Virus record (IMG/VR): IMGVR_UViG_3300046491_000214
Span: 1 to 49,520 of that record
Length of the DNA stretch: 49,520 nt
Origin: a virus
Strand: one strand, 5' to 3'
The notes under the pieces were generated by a model. The model did no database searches, was not told where the DNA came from, and worked only from the letters and a program-made list of their open reading frames with translations. Below are positions 37,331 through 45,213 of this stretch, piece by piece; within the stretch, counting starts at the first letter, position 1, and every line of letters begins with the position of its first letter. A program made the translations under genes and the position numbers.

Positions 37331-37515
37331 GCACCCTCAAGAGCAATGGCTACCGCTTCATGGTCAGCCCCACAGGCCGCGAAGCAGACTGGATTCACCC
37401 GGCCGAGATTTCGGTACGCGTGCCAGATTGGACCGACTGCACGGACATGGATGACGTCGAGTTCGACCTCTTCATGCGCGATCTGTACGCGAAATTTCCG
37501 CCGATTGCTGCGTGA
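37327..37515 (+). CDS. Hypothetical small phage protein
   Basis: 62 residues (MSTLKSNGYRFMVSPTGR), ending in EFDLFMRDLYAKFPPIAA. HPAEISVRVPDWTDCTDMDD is distinctive and acidic. It overlaps the previous stop by 4 bp. The acidic content could fit a small host-inhibitor or regulator, without proof. Confidence 0.65.
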   Translation: MSTLKSNGYRFMVSPTGREADWIHPAEISVRVPDWTDCTDMDDVEFDLFMRDLYAKFPPIAA

Positions 37516-37525
37516 GGTGACGACC

Positions 37526-37954
37526 ATGAACAAACCGTGGAGCGACGACTATCTGCGCCAGGCGTTCGCCGACGAGATCGAACTTGCCTGGGCAAAGCTG
37601 CGGCGCCGCTATGTCGCCCCGACTCAGATCGATCCGAACAGCGATCTACTCCCCGCCCCGCGCCGCGGCAGCAACCTGCTTACCGCTGGACACGATCGCT
37701 TGGCATTCGCCCCTGAGGTCAAGCCCCTACCCCGCTGGCGTCGCTCGTGGAGCGCAGCTGGCCCGCTGATCGGCGAGCTGGGCCTGAGCGTGCGTCCTGA
37801 CGACGAGGAAGGCACGGTCTCGGCAGGAAACGGCAATCGCCGCCGTGACGTCACGGAATCGTACGCCGACCACCCGAATAAAGATGCGGCGATCTGCGCA
37901 GCGATCGTACGAGCTGCGATCCGCGTGTGCACCGAAGCCCGCGAGCTCTATTAA
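37526..37954 (+). CDS. Hypothetical phage protein
   Basis: 142 residues from ATG 37526 with GAGGTG upstream; the longer frame before it shadows the previous gene. The C-terminus (KDAAICAAIVRAAIRV) resembles the CRAIVRAAAE ends of the paralogues at 19066-19928, suggesting a distant family link. No function known. Confidence 0.65.
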   Translation: MNKPWSDDYLRQAFADEIELAWAKLRRRYVAPTQIDPNSDLLPAPRRGSNLLTAGHDRLAFAPEVKPLPRWRRSWSAAGPLIGELGLSVRPDDEEGTVSAGNGNRRRDVTESYADHPNKDAAICAAIVRAAIRVCTEARELY

Positions 37955-38016
37955 CTCATTTGCTCGAAAAGAGCCGCCGGCACGGCGCCAGTGCACTACA
38001 AATTACGGAGCAAGAC

Positions 38017-38328
38017 ATGGAGCGTAAGCCCAACGAATCCTTTGAGCAGTACAAGATCCGCCGCGCAGCCGCAAACCTGGCCACGAAGAACATCAACCGT
38101 CGCGCGCGTTCCGGCGGCGCCACCAGCACCCGCAAACAGCTGCGCTCCGAGAGCAACCCTAAAGGTACGTACGGCGTGAACATCATCGCGAAGTTCGCCC
38201 GGGAGCGCGTGACGCCGGATCGCCTGGCCAAGCACGCTGCGCACGTCAAACACATGGCAGATCGCAAGGTAAAGCGCGTAGCAGCGGCAGTCCTTGCCCT
38301 TGGCGCCGCACACGCCCTCGCCGCCTGA
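38017..38328 (+). CDS. Basic small phage protein
   Basis: 103 residues from ATG 38017 (GGAG upstream). Highly basic (YKIRRAAANLATKNINRRARSGG, FARERVTPDRLAKHAAHVKH), with a hydrophobic C-terminal helix (AAAVLALGAAHALAA). It may bind nucleic acid. A short GC hairpin follows at 38353-38371. No family recognised. Confidence 0.6.
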   Translation: MERKPNESFEQYKIRRAAANLATKNINRRARSGGATSTRKQLRSESNPKGTYGVNIIAKFARERVTPDRLAKHAAHVKHMADRKVKRVAAAVLALGAAHALAA

Positions 38329-38412
38329 TCTGATCTCATTCATTCACCCAATGCCCCGCACGACGGGGCTTTGGCACTGAAACAGGACTACGACAACCAC
38401 CTGGAGACCGCG

Positions 38413-38535
38413 ATGATCCGCTACCTGCTGCTGCACCGTATCGAACAGACCGACCGCCACCCGCGCCTGATGCTGGCTCTCGCGATCGTCGCGATCTGCC
38501 TGGCCTCGGCTCTCGACCCTTCGGTGCCGCAATGA
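38413..38535 (+). CDS. Tiny membrane protein 1 (40 residues)
   Basis: MIRYLLLHRIEQTD, then one hydrophobic segment (RLMLALAIVAICLASAL). It ends in TGA overlapping the next ATG (ATGA). It is the first of three chained ORFs of 40, 40 and 43 codons with one membrane segment each. Confidence 0.6.
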   Translation: MIRYLLLHRIEQTDRHPRLMLALAIVAICLASALDPSVPQ

Positions 38536-38654
38536 GCGCCGCGACCATGAGCCGCGACCAGGTTACAGCCCGAGTGGTCTCGCATGCGATCCGCTGCATC
38601 GCAGCGGTTGGGCTGGTCCTCGTGATCCTCTTCAGCCAGGCAGCAACGCAATGA
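38532..38654 (+). CDS. Tiny membrane protein 2 (40 residues)
   Basis: MSAATMSRDQVTARVV, then a membrane segment (IRCIAAVGLVLVILFSQAA). It overlaps its neighbours by 4 bp on both sides. The shared design suggests the three work together or arose as a set. Confidence 0.6.
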   Translation: MSAATMSRDQVTARVVSHAIRCIAAVGLVLVILFSQAATQ

Positions 38655-38782
38655 CGAGATTTCTCGGCTTGGCCGTCGTCGGCCTCATCGCTTTCCTGAT
38701 CTTGCTTGCCGAGATCGGGCGACTGCAGGAAGACGTCGAAGCACGAATCGAAAACCAGCGCTACTTCAACGCGCACCAATAA
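38651..38782 (+). CDS. Tiny membrane protein 3 (43 residues)
   Basis: A membrane segment at the N-terminus (FLGLAVVGLIAFLILLAEIG) followed by an amphipathic charged helix (RLQEDVEARIENQRYF). The N-terminal segment with charged C-terminal helix resembles small membrane regulators of host enzymes. It is followed by the rdgC gene after 23 bp. Confidence 0.6.
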   Translation: MTRFLGLAVVGLIAFLILLAEIGRLQEDVEARIENQRYFNAHQ

Positions 38783-38805
38783 CGACAACAGAAGGAACCC
38801 AAGAC

Positions 38806-39696
38806 ATGTGGTTTAAGAACCTGCAGGTGTACCGTCTTCCGAAAAACTGGGACATGACCGCCGATCGCCTGGCCGACGCCCTCGCCTCTCAGGCCTTTAC
38901 ACCGGCATCGAGCAACGAGATGCTGCGCCAGGGCTGGGACGTCCAGAACGGCCAGCTCGTGTACACCGTGAACGGCCAGTTCCTGCTGAAGCTCGTCACG
39001 GAAAAGAAGGTGCTGCCGGCGAAGGTGATCAACCAAGTGGCGAAGGCGAAGGCGGCGGAGCTGGAAGAAGTGCAAGGCTTCCCGCCCGGGAAGAAGGCAA
39101 TGAAGGAGTTGCGCGAACGCGTAGCGGATGAACTGCTGCCGCGCGCGTTCCCGGTCAAGTCCGAAACGTACGCCTGGATCGACCCGGTCAACGGCTGGCT
39201 GGTCGTCGATTCGGGCAGCCCGACGAAGGCCGACGACGTGATCAAATTCCTGCTGAAGGCTGTCGACAAGCTGCCGCTTGAGTCGCTGCGCGTCCAACGA
39301 TCGCCGGTCGCCGTCATGACGGCATGGCTGGAATCTGACGAGGCGCCGCACAACTTCACGATCGACCAGGACGCCACGCTGCGCGCCATTGGCGAGAGCA
39401 AGGCTCAAGTCGGCTACAAGCGTCACACGCTCGAAGTCGGCGAAATGCGTGACCACATCGCCCGCGGCAAGCAGTGCGTGCGCTTGGCCATGACCTGGAA
39501 CAGCCGCATTTCGTTCGTCCTGACCGAGCAATTGGCAATCAAGAGCGTCAAGCCGCTGGATGTCCTTAAGGAAAACGACTCGGTCGTCTACAACGATGCC
39601 GAACGCTTCTCCAACGACTTTGTCCTGATGACCGGCGAGCTGGCGAAGATGCTTGCCGACCTGGTCGAGGCGCTCGGCGGGGAGGCTACAGCATGA
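38806..39696 (+). CDS. rdgC: Recombination-associated protein RdgC
   Basis: 296 residues, the full length of bacterial RdgC. The start MWFKNLQVYRLPKNWDM, LPAKVINQVAKAKAAELEE, GFPPGKKAMKELRERVADELLPRAF and WLVVDSGSPTKADDVIKFLLKAV are family hallmarks. RdgC binds DNA as a ring and restrains RecA. Phage-carried copies may manage recombination or SOS during lytic growth. AAGGAACCC lies upstream. Confidence 0.95.
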   Translation: MWFKNLQVYRLPKNWDMTADRLADALASQAFTPASSNEMLRQGWDVQNGQLVYTVNGQFLLKLVTEKKVLPAKVINQVAKAKAAELEEVQGFPPGKKAMKELRERVADELLPRAFPVKSETYAWIDPVNGWLVVDSGSPTKADDVIKFLLKAVDKLPLESLRVQRSPVAVMTAWLESDEAPHNFTIDQDATLRAIGESKAQVGYKRHTLEVGEMRDHIARGKQCVRLAMTWNSRISFVLTEQLAIKSVKPLDVLKENDSVVYNDAERFSNDFVLMTGELAKMLADLVEALGGEATA

Positions 39697-39986
39697 AGAA
39701 GCGGCTGACGGACTGGTTCTCTTCGTCTATCAATCCGACGCTGTGCGGCTGGTACAACGTGAAGTGCGCGAATCACAAGACCAGGTTTGAATCGCTCTCA
39801 GGCCGTGACGGAGGGGTCAGCGGGATGCGGTACTGGAACGGATCGAAATGGCTGTTCAAGCCGGGTGGGCGCGCATCCAATTTTGGCGAGGTTGGATGGG
39901 TGAATGATTACTGGCGCGGATTGGTCGAGCCGCCAACAAGCAGTAAAGATGCCGCCAAAGCAGTGCGCCGGGAGTCAAAGCCATGA
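39693..39986 (+). CDS. Hypothetical phage protein
   Basis: 97 residues (MKKRLTDWFSSSINP), aromatic-rich: LCGWYNVKCANHK, GMRYWNGSKWLF and FGEVGWVNDYWRGL. The YWNG..W motif recurs in small phage proteins of unknown role. It overlaps rdgC by 4 bp. Confidence 0.65.
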   Translation: MKKRLTDWFSSSINPTLCGWYNVKCANHKTRFESLSGRDGGVSGMRYWNGSKWLFKPGGRASNFGEVGWVNDYWRGLVEPPTSSKDAAKAVRRESKP

Positions 39987-40162
39987 GAAAGCGCCGCATC
40001 CGCCGCAACTTCGCTCCAGACACCTCCGGCATGACGCCGGAGGATCGCAAGGCGATGCAGACCTACCGAACGAACCGAGGCTCCAGCCGCTACTACGAAG
40101 ACCTGGCCGCGATCGACAGCGGCGAAAAGCTGAAGCCCAAGACCAACAACGAACCGAAATAG
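39983..40162 (+). CDS. Small basic phage protein (59 residues)
   Basis: MRKRRIRRNFAPDTSG, then MTPEDRKAMQTYRTNRGSS. Very basic; overlaps the previous stop by 4 bp. No known domain. Confidence 0.6.
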   Translation: MRKRRIRRNFAPDTSGMTPEDRKAMQTYRTNRGSSRYYEDLAAIDSGEKLKPKTNNEPK

Positions 40163-40176
40163 CGAGAGAGCGAACC

Positions 40177-41523
40177 ATGTCGAACGAGAGCGAGAGCAAA
40201 AAGGCGCGTCGCGCCGAAGACAAGCGCGCGGAGAGCGCAGTGGATTGGACTGATGCGCCGCGCTTCACGGCGCTGGGCATTGCCGAGACGTGGGCTGTGA
40301 CCGTCGAGGCCGAAGGCCAGATGGTCCTGAGCATCGGAAGCGACCATGTTGCAGGCCTGGATGGCGAGACGCTCGATCAGTTCGCTCCTACTATCCGTTC
40401 GTGCGCCCAGCATCTGCTTGCGTTCGCGGGAGCCGGTCCGATCGCGAGCACCGCGGGTGCCGCGAAGGGCGGCAATACGAGCCTCGAAGGCCTGGCGCGC
40501 TTTGGTTGGACCGAGAACACCTCGCTCGGCATGATCGATCTGCTCCCGCGGCAAGACGGCGCCTACGTCAAGTTTGCCGACGTCGAGCGTCTTCTCGCCA
40601 ATGCCGCTCCCGTCCCGCCACTCACCGCGCCAGCACCGCTAACCGACGAACTGCCGGCGATCCTGTTCGACGGCCATGCTGTGTATTCTGAAATCACGCG
40701 TCACCTCGGCCGGGGGCATTGCTTCACGCCGGACGCTGTATCCACGACGCTGGATGCAGTCGTGCGCCTGATGCGTGCAGAGCGCAAATCGGCCGCGCCA
40801 GCACCGCAGCAGAGCGAGCTGAACGATGAATACATTTATGCCCTCTGGAGCCAGTCGTACACCGAAGCACTAGAAGCTGCGGGCTTCGTGATCGGCAACG
40901 GTGACGTGGCGCACATGAACCACCCTATCTACTTTGCCCGCGCCATTGAGCGCGTGCTCGCCAAGGCTGCGCCAGCCGCCCCGGTGCAGACCGAGCTGTC
41001 GGGCGATGCCATCGACACGATTGCGATTAATGCCGGGATTGAGGTCGGCGGCACGTTCAAGGAAATTCCGGTCACTTCGCTGTCGAAATATGCCCGCGCA
41101 GTTTTGAAACACGCTTGTGTGGCCGCTCCTGTGCAAGCAGAGCAGGCACAGGCAGAGCCGGTGAAACTCCCGTCGACGCCCGAAGAAATGATCGCCTTCA
41201 TCGGAAGCCAGTTCGAAATGCGCGAGGATGCAGAAGACCCGTCTCGCGTCCGCTTCGTGCTGACCGTGCACGATTTGTTATCGGCTTTCGATTGGTGGTT
41301 TGATGGCGCACCTCCCGCACTCCCCGCCCAGGCAGAGCAGGCAGCAGCAGTGCGAGCGAACTATGAGCGGGCGGCGCAGGTTTGCCAAAATATGTACGAG
41401 GACGGCGAAGGAGGCGCGGGTTGCGCAGTCGCCGCTGACCGTATCCGCGCTCTCGCAGCTCCGGGCACCGCAACCAGCAATGACACTGGCGCCCTTGGCG
41501 AGAAAGGGGCGGATCGTGCGTGA
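40177..41523 (+). CDS. Large mosaic phage protein
   Basis: 448 residues from ATG 40177. Several recognisable small modules are joined: PDVERLLANAAPVPP-like linkers, DEYIYALWSQSYTEALEAAGFVIG, a helical ANYERAAQVCQNMYEDGEG, and Ala/Pro/Gln-rich linkers. Such multi-module proteins in the early left operon of betaproteobacterial phages resemble Ea22-type proteins. The end carries the boundary sequence (GEKGAD) found at the following gene joints. Function unknown. Confidence 0.65.
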   Translation: MSNESESKKARRAEDKRAESAVDWTDAPRFTALGIAETWAVTVEAEGQMVLSIGSDHVAGLDGETLDQFAPTIRSCAQHLLAFAGAGPIASTAGAAKGGNTSLEGLARFGWTENTSLGMIDLLPRQDGAYVKFADVERLLANAAPVPPLTAPAPLTDELPAILFDGHAVYSEITRHLGRGHCFTPDAVSTTLDAVVRLMRAERKSAAPAPQQSELNDEYIYALWSQSYTEALEAAGFVIGNGDVAHMNHPIYFARAIERVLAKAAPAAPVQTELSGDAIDTIAINAGIEVGGTFKEIPVTSLSKYARAVLKHACVAAPVQAEQAQAEPVKLPSTPEEMIAFIGSQFEMREDAEDPSRVRFVLTVHDLLSAFDWWFDGAPPALPAQAEQAAAVRANYERAAQVCQNMYEDGEGGAGCAVAADRIRALAAPGTATSNDTGALGEKGADRA

Positions 41524-41881
41524 CTTCTATGTCGTCAGTGTGAAGCACACGCAGCGAGAACATCAGTACATCACGGTTTGGCGACCGGAGGACAAGGGCT
41601 ATGCGTGGCCACTGTCGTGGGCAGGTCGCTATACCGAAGACCAGATCATGGACGCACTCGACTACTACCACTGTGGCGAGAACGTCGCGGTTCCATGTGG
41701 AGTCCTGGATGAGATCGCAGTGCCGCCGGCGCCGAAGACCGTGGACAACGACGCTGGGCCTGTCGTGTTGAACACGAAAGCGAACTGGATGCGGATTACG
41801 CAACACCTCGCCACGTTCGAGCCTAAGCCGATCCGCTTCCCAAAACCAGAATACAAAGGCGCACCGCGCCGGAAAGCCTGA
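41516..41881 (+). CDS. Hypothetical phage protein
   Basis: 121 residues from GTG 41516; AAAGGGGCGG upstream supports this start over the long in-frame extension, which shadows the previous gene. The core is RDFYVVSVKHTQREHQYITVWRPEDKGYAWPLSWAGRYTEDQI, a common phage small-protein pattern. The C-terminus has KANWMRITQHLA. No known function. Confidence 0.7.
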   Translation: MRDFYVVSVKHTQREHQYITVWRPEDKGYAWPLSWAGRYTEDQIMDALDYYHCGENVAVPCGVLDEIAVPPAPKTVDNDAGPVVLNTKANWMRITQHLATFEPKPIRFPKPEYKGAPRRKA

Positions 41882-41882
41882 G

Positions 41883-43217
41883 ATGAACGACAACAATTCC
41901 GCAGCACAGCCGCTCGATCTGGACAAGCTGGAAGCACTGGCGCGCGCTGTTGACGATCTGCCCGAAACCACGCAGCCATTTGTTTCGATGGGCGGACAGG
42001 TCGTCATCCATACATTCTCGATGTCGCCAGAACAGGTGCGGGCAGTGGCAAACCTCTACGACGCTGCCACCCCTGCCGCGATCGTCGCCCTGATCTCCCA
42101 GGCTCGCGCATCCCAGCAACCATCCGGGAATTCCGGAGAGTTGGGCGCTACCGGCACTACAGGGGCGAGCATCGATACGGCAGAGTTCCGCGAGCTGGCC
42201 GATTACGAACTGCGCAAGCTGCATCGCCTTCTCGGGCTGCTTGGTGTTGCCGGTGCCGATACGCTTGACAGTGATACTTCAATGGCCTGTTTTTGGGGGC
42301 TGATCGGCCAAATCATCACCAAGTTGGAGGAAGTTCAAGTTGCGCCAGCCAGCGCACAGCCCGACCGTGGCGCGGCGCAGGAGTTGCTGCTGGAAGCCGC
42401 ACAGTTTCTCGACGACTCAATGTTCCAGAGCGCGGGACAGGCTGCCCGTGCCGAAAATCTCGCGGCTAAGTTGCGTGCACCATCCCCGGCATCGCAGCCA
42501 GTAGCTCCCGAGGCGTCGCAGGCTTTCCCGAACGATGGCCGTGAGCCCGACTGGGCCGGGTACGCTGCGGCCGAGGCGGCGCATGCACAGCAAGAAGCAG
42601 CGCCGACCACCAAGCCGTGGAAGGATCACGAAGTACGGATTCTGGTCAACGACCTTCGGGCGATTGCACAGGCGTTTCACGCCACCGAACAGTTGCGCGG
42701 CCGGATATCTGATCGCGTGGGCCGCTTTCTGGATGCCGCTGTAGCGCCTTCCGACGCGAATGATGCGACCGTGCCGGATCATTCGGAAAGGGGAGCTGCC
42801 AACGCGGGCGGCCTGACGGATGGCTGGAAGCTCGTTCCTGTCGAGCCTACGGTGGAAATGCGCCACGCCTGCTATGAGGAATACCAACGTCCTGGGGCAA
42901 CCTATACCAGCATGTGCCGCGCCATCATAGCCGCTGCGCCGGGCCGATCCCCCGCCACCATCGCAGCAGGTCAGGAAGCCGCCAACGCGAAGGATGTGGC
43001 GCGGCTGGATTGGCTGATTCAAGAGGAAGCCTGCGTGCAATGCGAGCGGCTGCCGGGCAGCGGACGCAAGGTGTTTCAAGTCGTGTGGCCCGAGAACGAA
43101 GACTACAGCATGACATTCTATGAAACGCCCCGCGAAGCCATTGACGCACAAATGTCCATCGATGCGGACAACGCAGCAATGGCCGCCGCTCCGTCCAGCG
43201 AGAAAGGCGGTGCATGA
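41883..43217 (+). CDS. Large mosaic Ea22-like protein
   Basis: 444 residues built of short modules separated by Ala/Pro linkers: LDKLEALARAVDDLPETTQPF, DTAEFRELADYELRKLHRLLG, WKLVPVEPTVEMRHACYEEYQ and DVARLDWLIQEEACVQ. Each is familiar as a separate phage module. It ends SSEKGGA, encoded by the boundary motif holding the next gene's ribosome site. It looks like a product of modular recombination; role unknown. Confidence 0.7.
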   Translation: MNDNNSAAQPLDLDKLEALARAVDDLPETTQPFVSMGGQVVIHTFSMSPEQVRAVANLYDAATPAAIVALISQARASQQPSGNSGELGATGTTGASIDTAEFRELADYELRKLHRLLGLLGVAGADTLDSDTSMACFWGLIGQIITKLEEVQVAPASAQPDRGAAQELLLEAAQFLDDSMFQSAGQAARAENLAAKLRAPSPASQPVAPEASQAFPNDGREPDWAGYAAAEAAHAQQEAAPTTKPWKDHEVRILVNDLRAIAQAFHATEQLRGRISDRVGRFLDAAVAPSDANDATVPDHSERGAANAGGLTDGWKLVPVEPTVEMRHACYEEYQRPGATYTSMCRAIIAAAPGRSPATIAAGQEAANAKDVARLDWLIQEEACVQCERLPGSGRKVFQVVWPENEDYSMTFYETPREAIDAQMSIDADNAAMAAAPSSEKGGA

Positions 43218-43696
43218 TGCGTACCGCTGAACTGACCGGCGCACTGTTGGATTACTGGGTGGCGCGGGCGGACCCACAACGCGCAGGAATCCGATGGGAA
43301 CAGCAAGATGCTGACTGGATTGGCTTCGGCAGGATTGGCAGCAGTCCAGAATTCGCCTGCTGGATTGTCACGGATGCATTTGGTCTGCACGAACGCGCCG
43401 CGCTGCGAGACAAGCACCTGAGTGCAAGATTCTACGAACCGAGCAAGGACTGGGCGCAGGGCGGGCCAATTCTGGAAAAGGTGCTGATGCTGGATGCCGG
43501 GTCATCCGCTTACTACGGCCTGAGCAATGACGGTGCCGGTGGGTTTGACGTGTCGAAATATCACCACGGCGATCACATCAGGACGCTGGCTGACGGCCCC
43601 ACGCCGTTGGTGACCGCCATGCGCGCCTACGTGGCCAGCAAGTACGGCGACGAAGTACCCGCCCAAGAGCCGGGCGAACAGAAAGGAGGCGCGTGA
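43214..43696 (+). CDS. NinX/DUF2591-like protein
   Basis: 160 residues. The N-terminus AELTGALLDYWVARAD and the end GPTPLVTAMRAYVASKYGDEVP are the conserved parts of DUF2591/NinX proteins, whose role is unknown. The middle is variable. Two adjacent ATGs (43214, 43217) are possible; the first overlaps the upstream stop. It ends EQKGGA. Confidence 0.85.
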   Translation: MMRTAELTGALLDYWVARADPQRAGIRWEQQDADWIGFGRIGSSPEFACWIVTDAFGLHERAALRDKHLSARFYEPSKDWAQGGPILEKVLMLDAGSSAYYGLSNDGAGGFDVSKYHHGDHIRTLADGPTPLVTAMRAYVASKYGDEVPAQEPGEQKGGA

Positions 43697-43697
43697 T

Positions 43698-44096
43698 ATG
43701 GACGCGAAAAAAGAATGCTGGTCGAGGGATGGGGAAAATTTCAGCTGCCTGAGCCTGAGCGATCTGCTCGACACCTACGACGAATTGAAGCCGGGTGACA
43801 TCGTGTATGTCGCTGAAGCGGTCCCGCCCGCCATCGGGCGCTTGTGCGACGCTGAAGACGTAATCGACATGATCCACGACCGTGCATACGACATCGGCGG
43901 CGACTACGCGGAGGATTGCGCAAACGTCGGGACGGACGCGAAAGCCGAACTGAACGCGCTGCTGACCGCGTGGATACAGAAGCACTGCACCCTGAATTTC
44001 TGGGAAGTTAAGAACGAACGCACGTACGAAATCACGGCCGATGACCTGTGCCTGCCAGAACTGGACGAACAGAAAGGACAGAGCAATGGGAGCTGA
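43698..44096 (+). CDS. Acidic phage protein
   Basis: 132 residues, strongly acidic (LLDTYDELKPGDIVYVAEAVPP, DDLCLPELDEQKGQ). The LKPGDIVYVAEA segment is a compact beta motif. The 3' end overlaps the Lar-like gene start by ~11 bp. No family name. Confidence 0.65.
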   Translation: MDAKKECWSRDGENFSCLSLSDLLDTYDELKPGDIVYVAEAVPPAIGRLCDAEDVIDMIHDRAYDIGGDYAEDCANVGTDAKAELNALLTAWIQKHCTLNFWEVKNERTYEITADDLCLPELDEQKGQSNGS

Positions 44097-44751
44097 GATG
44101 AACGTCGAGCTGTTACCGTGCCCGTTTTGCGGCAACGACACCGCGTCCGTACAGGACAGCTACATTAGCGGCGGTGGCCACATGGTGCTTTGCCCAAGCT
44201 GTACCGCAGAGGGGCCACTGTGCACTGACGAGATGGCCGCTATCGGAGAATGGAACCGCCGCGCCGCCCAGCCTGCCGATGTAGGAGCGAAACAGGTTCC
44301 GACGAATCCGATTTGCGAGCGCAAGACCAACGACATCATGCAACGCGAGGGCTACCAGAAGACCGGCTACGTGCTGATGAAGGACGACCCGGCGGCACGC
44401 ATCTGCGTCTCCGACCAAGGCGCGGTGTCGTGGTTCACGCGCGATCAATGGAACTGGCTGATGCACAACCGCGATCACGTCGAGTTCCAATGGCCGAAGC
44501 CGCTTGGCGTGCGGCTGAGCGAGGCATCCCCACAAGCAGCGCAGGGCGTGAGCGCTGCCGATGCCGTGAGTCTGATGCTGTGGCTCTATCGTCGCCTACC
44601 TCGCGCATATGGCCGGCCGCCGCACGTCGAGGCTCCGATTGCTGCGATGGCGAAGATTGCCGGCATCGACGTCGCTGACTCATTCAGTGAGCGCGATCCC
44701 GCGCCTCCGCTGTCCAGCGAACAGCAGGCAGAGAAAGGAGAAGGCGCATGA
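44086..44751 (+). CDS. Lar-like restriction alleviation protein with added domain
   Basis: 221 residues from ATG 44086 (AAAGGACAG upstream). Residues ~5-60 form the Lar zinc domain: LLPCPFCGNDTASVQDSY, HMVLCPSCTAEGP and WNRRA. The remainder (REGYQKTGYVLMKDD, WLYRRLPRAYGRPPHVEAPIAAMA) is a second module with no known role. Lar proteins reduce cutting by type I restriction enzymes, established for prophage Rac Lar; this function here is inferred from the domain. Confidence 0.75.
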   Translation: MGAEMNVELLPCPFCGNDTASVQDSYISGGGHMVLCPSCTAEGPLCTDEMAAIGEWNRRAAQPADVGAKQVPTNPICERKTNDIMQREGYQKTGYVLMKDDPAARICVSDQGAVSWFTRDQWNWLMHNRDHVEFQWPKPLGVRLSEASPQAAQGVSAADAVSLMLWLYRRLPRAYGRPPHVEAPIAAMAKIAGIDVADSFSERDPAPPLSSEQQAEKGEGA

Positions 44752-44987
44752 CGGCCGTACGCAAGAAGCTGCTGCAGACGTACGAGCGCGGCGACGGTGG
44801 CATCAGCGGCTACGCGGTCGGATTGAAGAATCGGGACGGCGAAGAGGTCATTCTGGTGGCCAGGTCGATGGAAGCCATAGTGCGATCGGCCGAGATCGCG
44901 GGCCTGGGCGAGGTGGAAGTAGATCGGATCCAGAGCGTCGTAGTACTACCGCGGTGCTCGGTTCTGGAAGAAGTGAAGGGAGATTGA
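44748..44987 (+). CDS. Hypothetical small protein
   Basis: 79 residues: KKLLQTYERGDGGISGYAVG, then a beta-rich segment (EEVILVARSMEAIVRSAEIAG). It overlaps the previous stop by 4 bp and precedes the DUF4224 gene by 1 bp. No family recognised. Confidence 0.65.
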   Translation: MTAVRKKLLQTYERGDGGISGYAVGLKNRDGEEVILVARSMEAIVRSAEIAGLGEVEVDRIQSVVVLPRCSVLEEVKGD

Positions 44988-44988
44988 A

Positions 44989-45213
44989 ATGGCTGCAGTG
45001 TTCTTTTCTGATGAGGAGATTGCCGAGTTGACGCACAAGAAGCGTCACTCGTCACAACGCAAAGTGCTTAATGCGATGGGCGTCTCTCACGTTGTACGCC
45101 CAGACGGAAGCATCGCAGTAATGCGCGCGCACGTCGAAAAGCTGTTCGGTGTCCAGATCGCCGAACGCAAGAGAAAACCAACTGAGCCCAACTGGAGCGC
45201 ATTGAATGCCTAG
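44989..45213 (+). CDS. DUF4224 excisionase-like protein
   Basis: 74 residues. DUF4224 pattern: FFSDEEIAELTHKKRHSSQRKVLNAMGVSHVVRPDGSIAVMRAHVEKLFG. Such proteins are regularly encoded directly before phage tyrosine integrases, and an excision or directionality role is inferred. It overlaps the integrase start by 8 bp. Confidence 0.85.
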   Translation: MAAVFFSDEEIAELTHKKRHSSQRKVLNAMGVSHVVRPDGSIAVMRAHVEKLFGVQIAERKRKPTEPNWSALNA

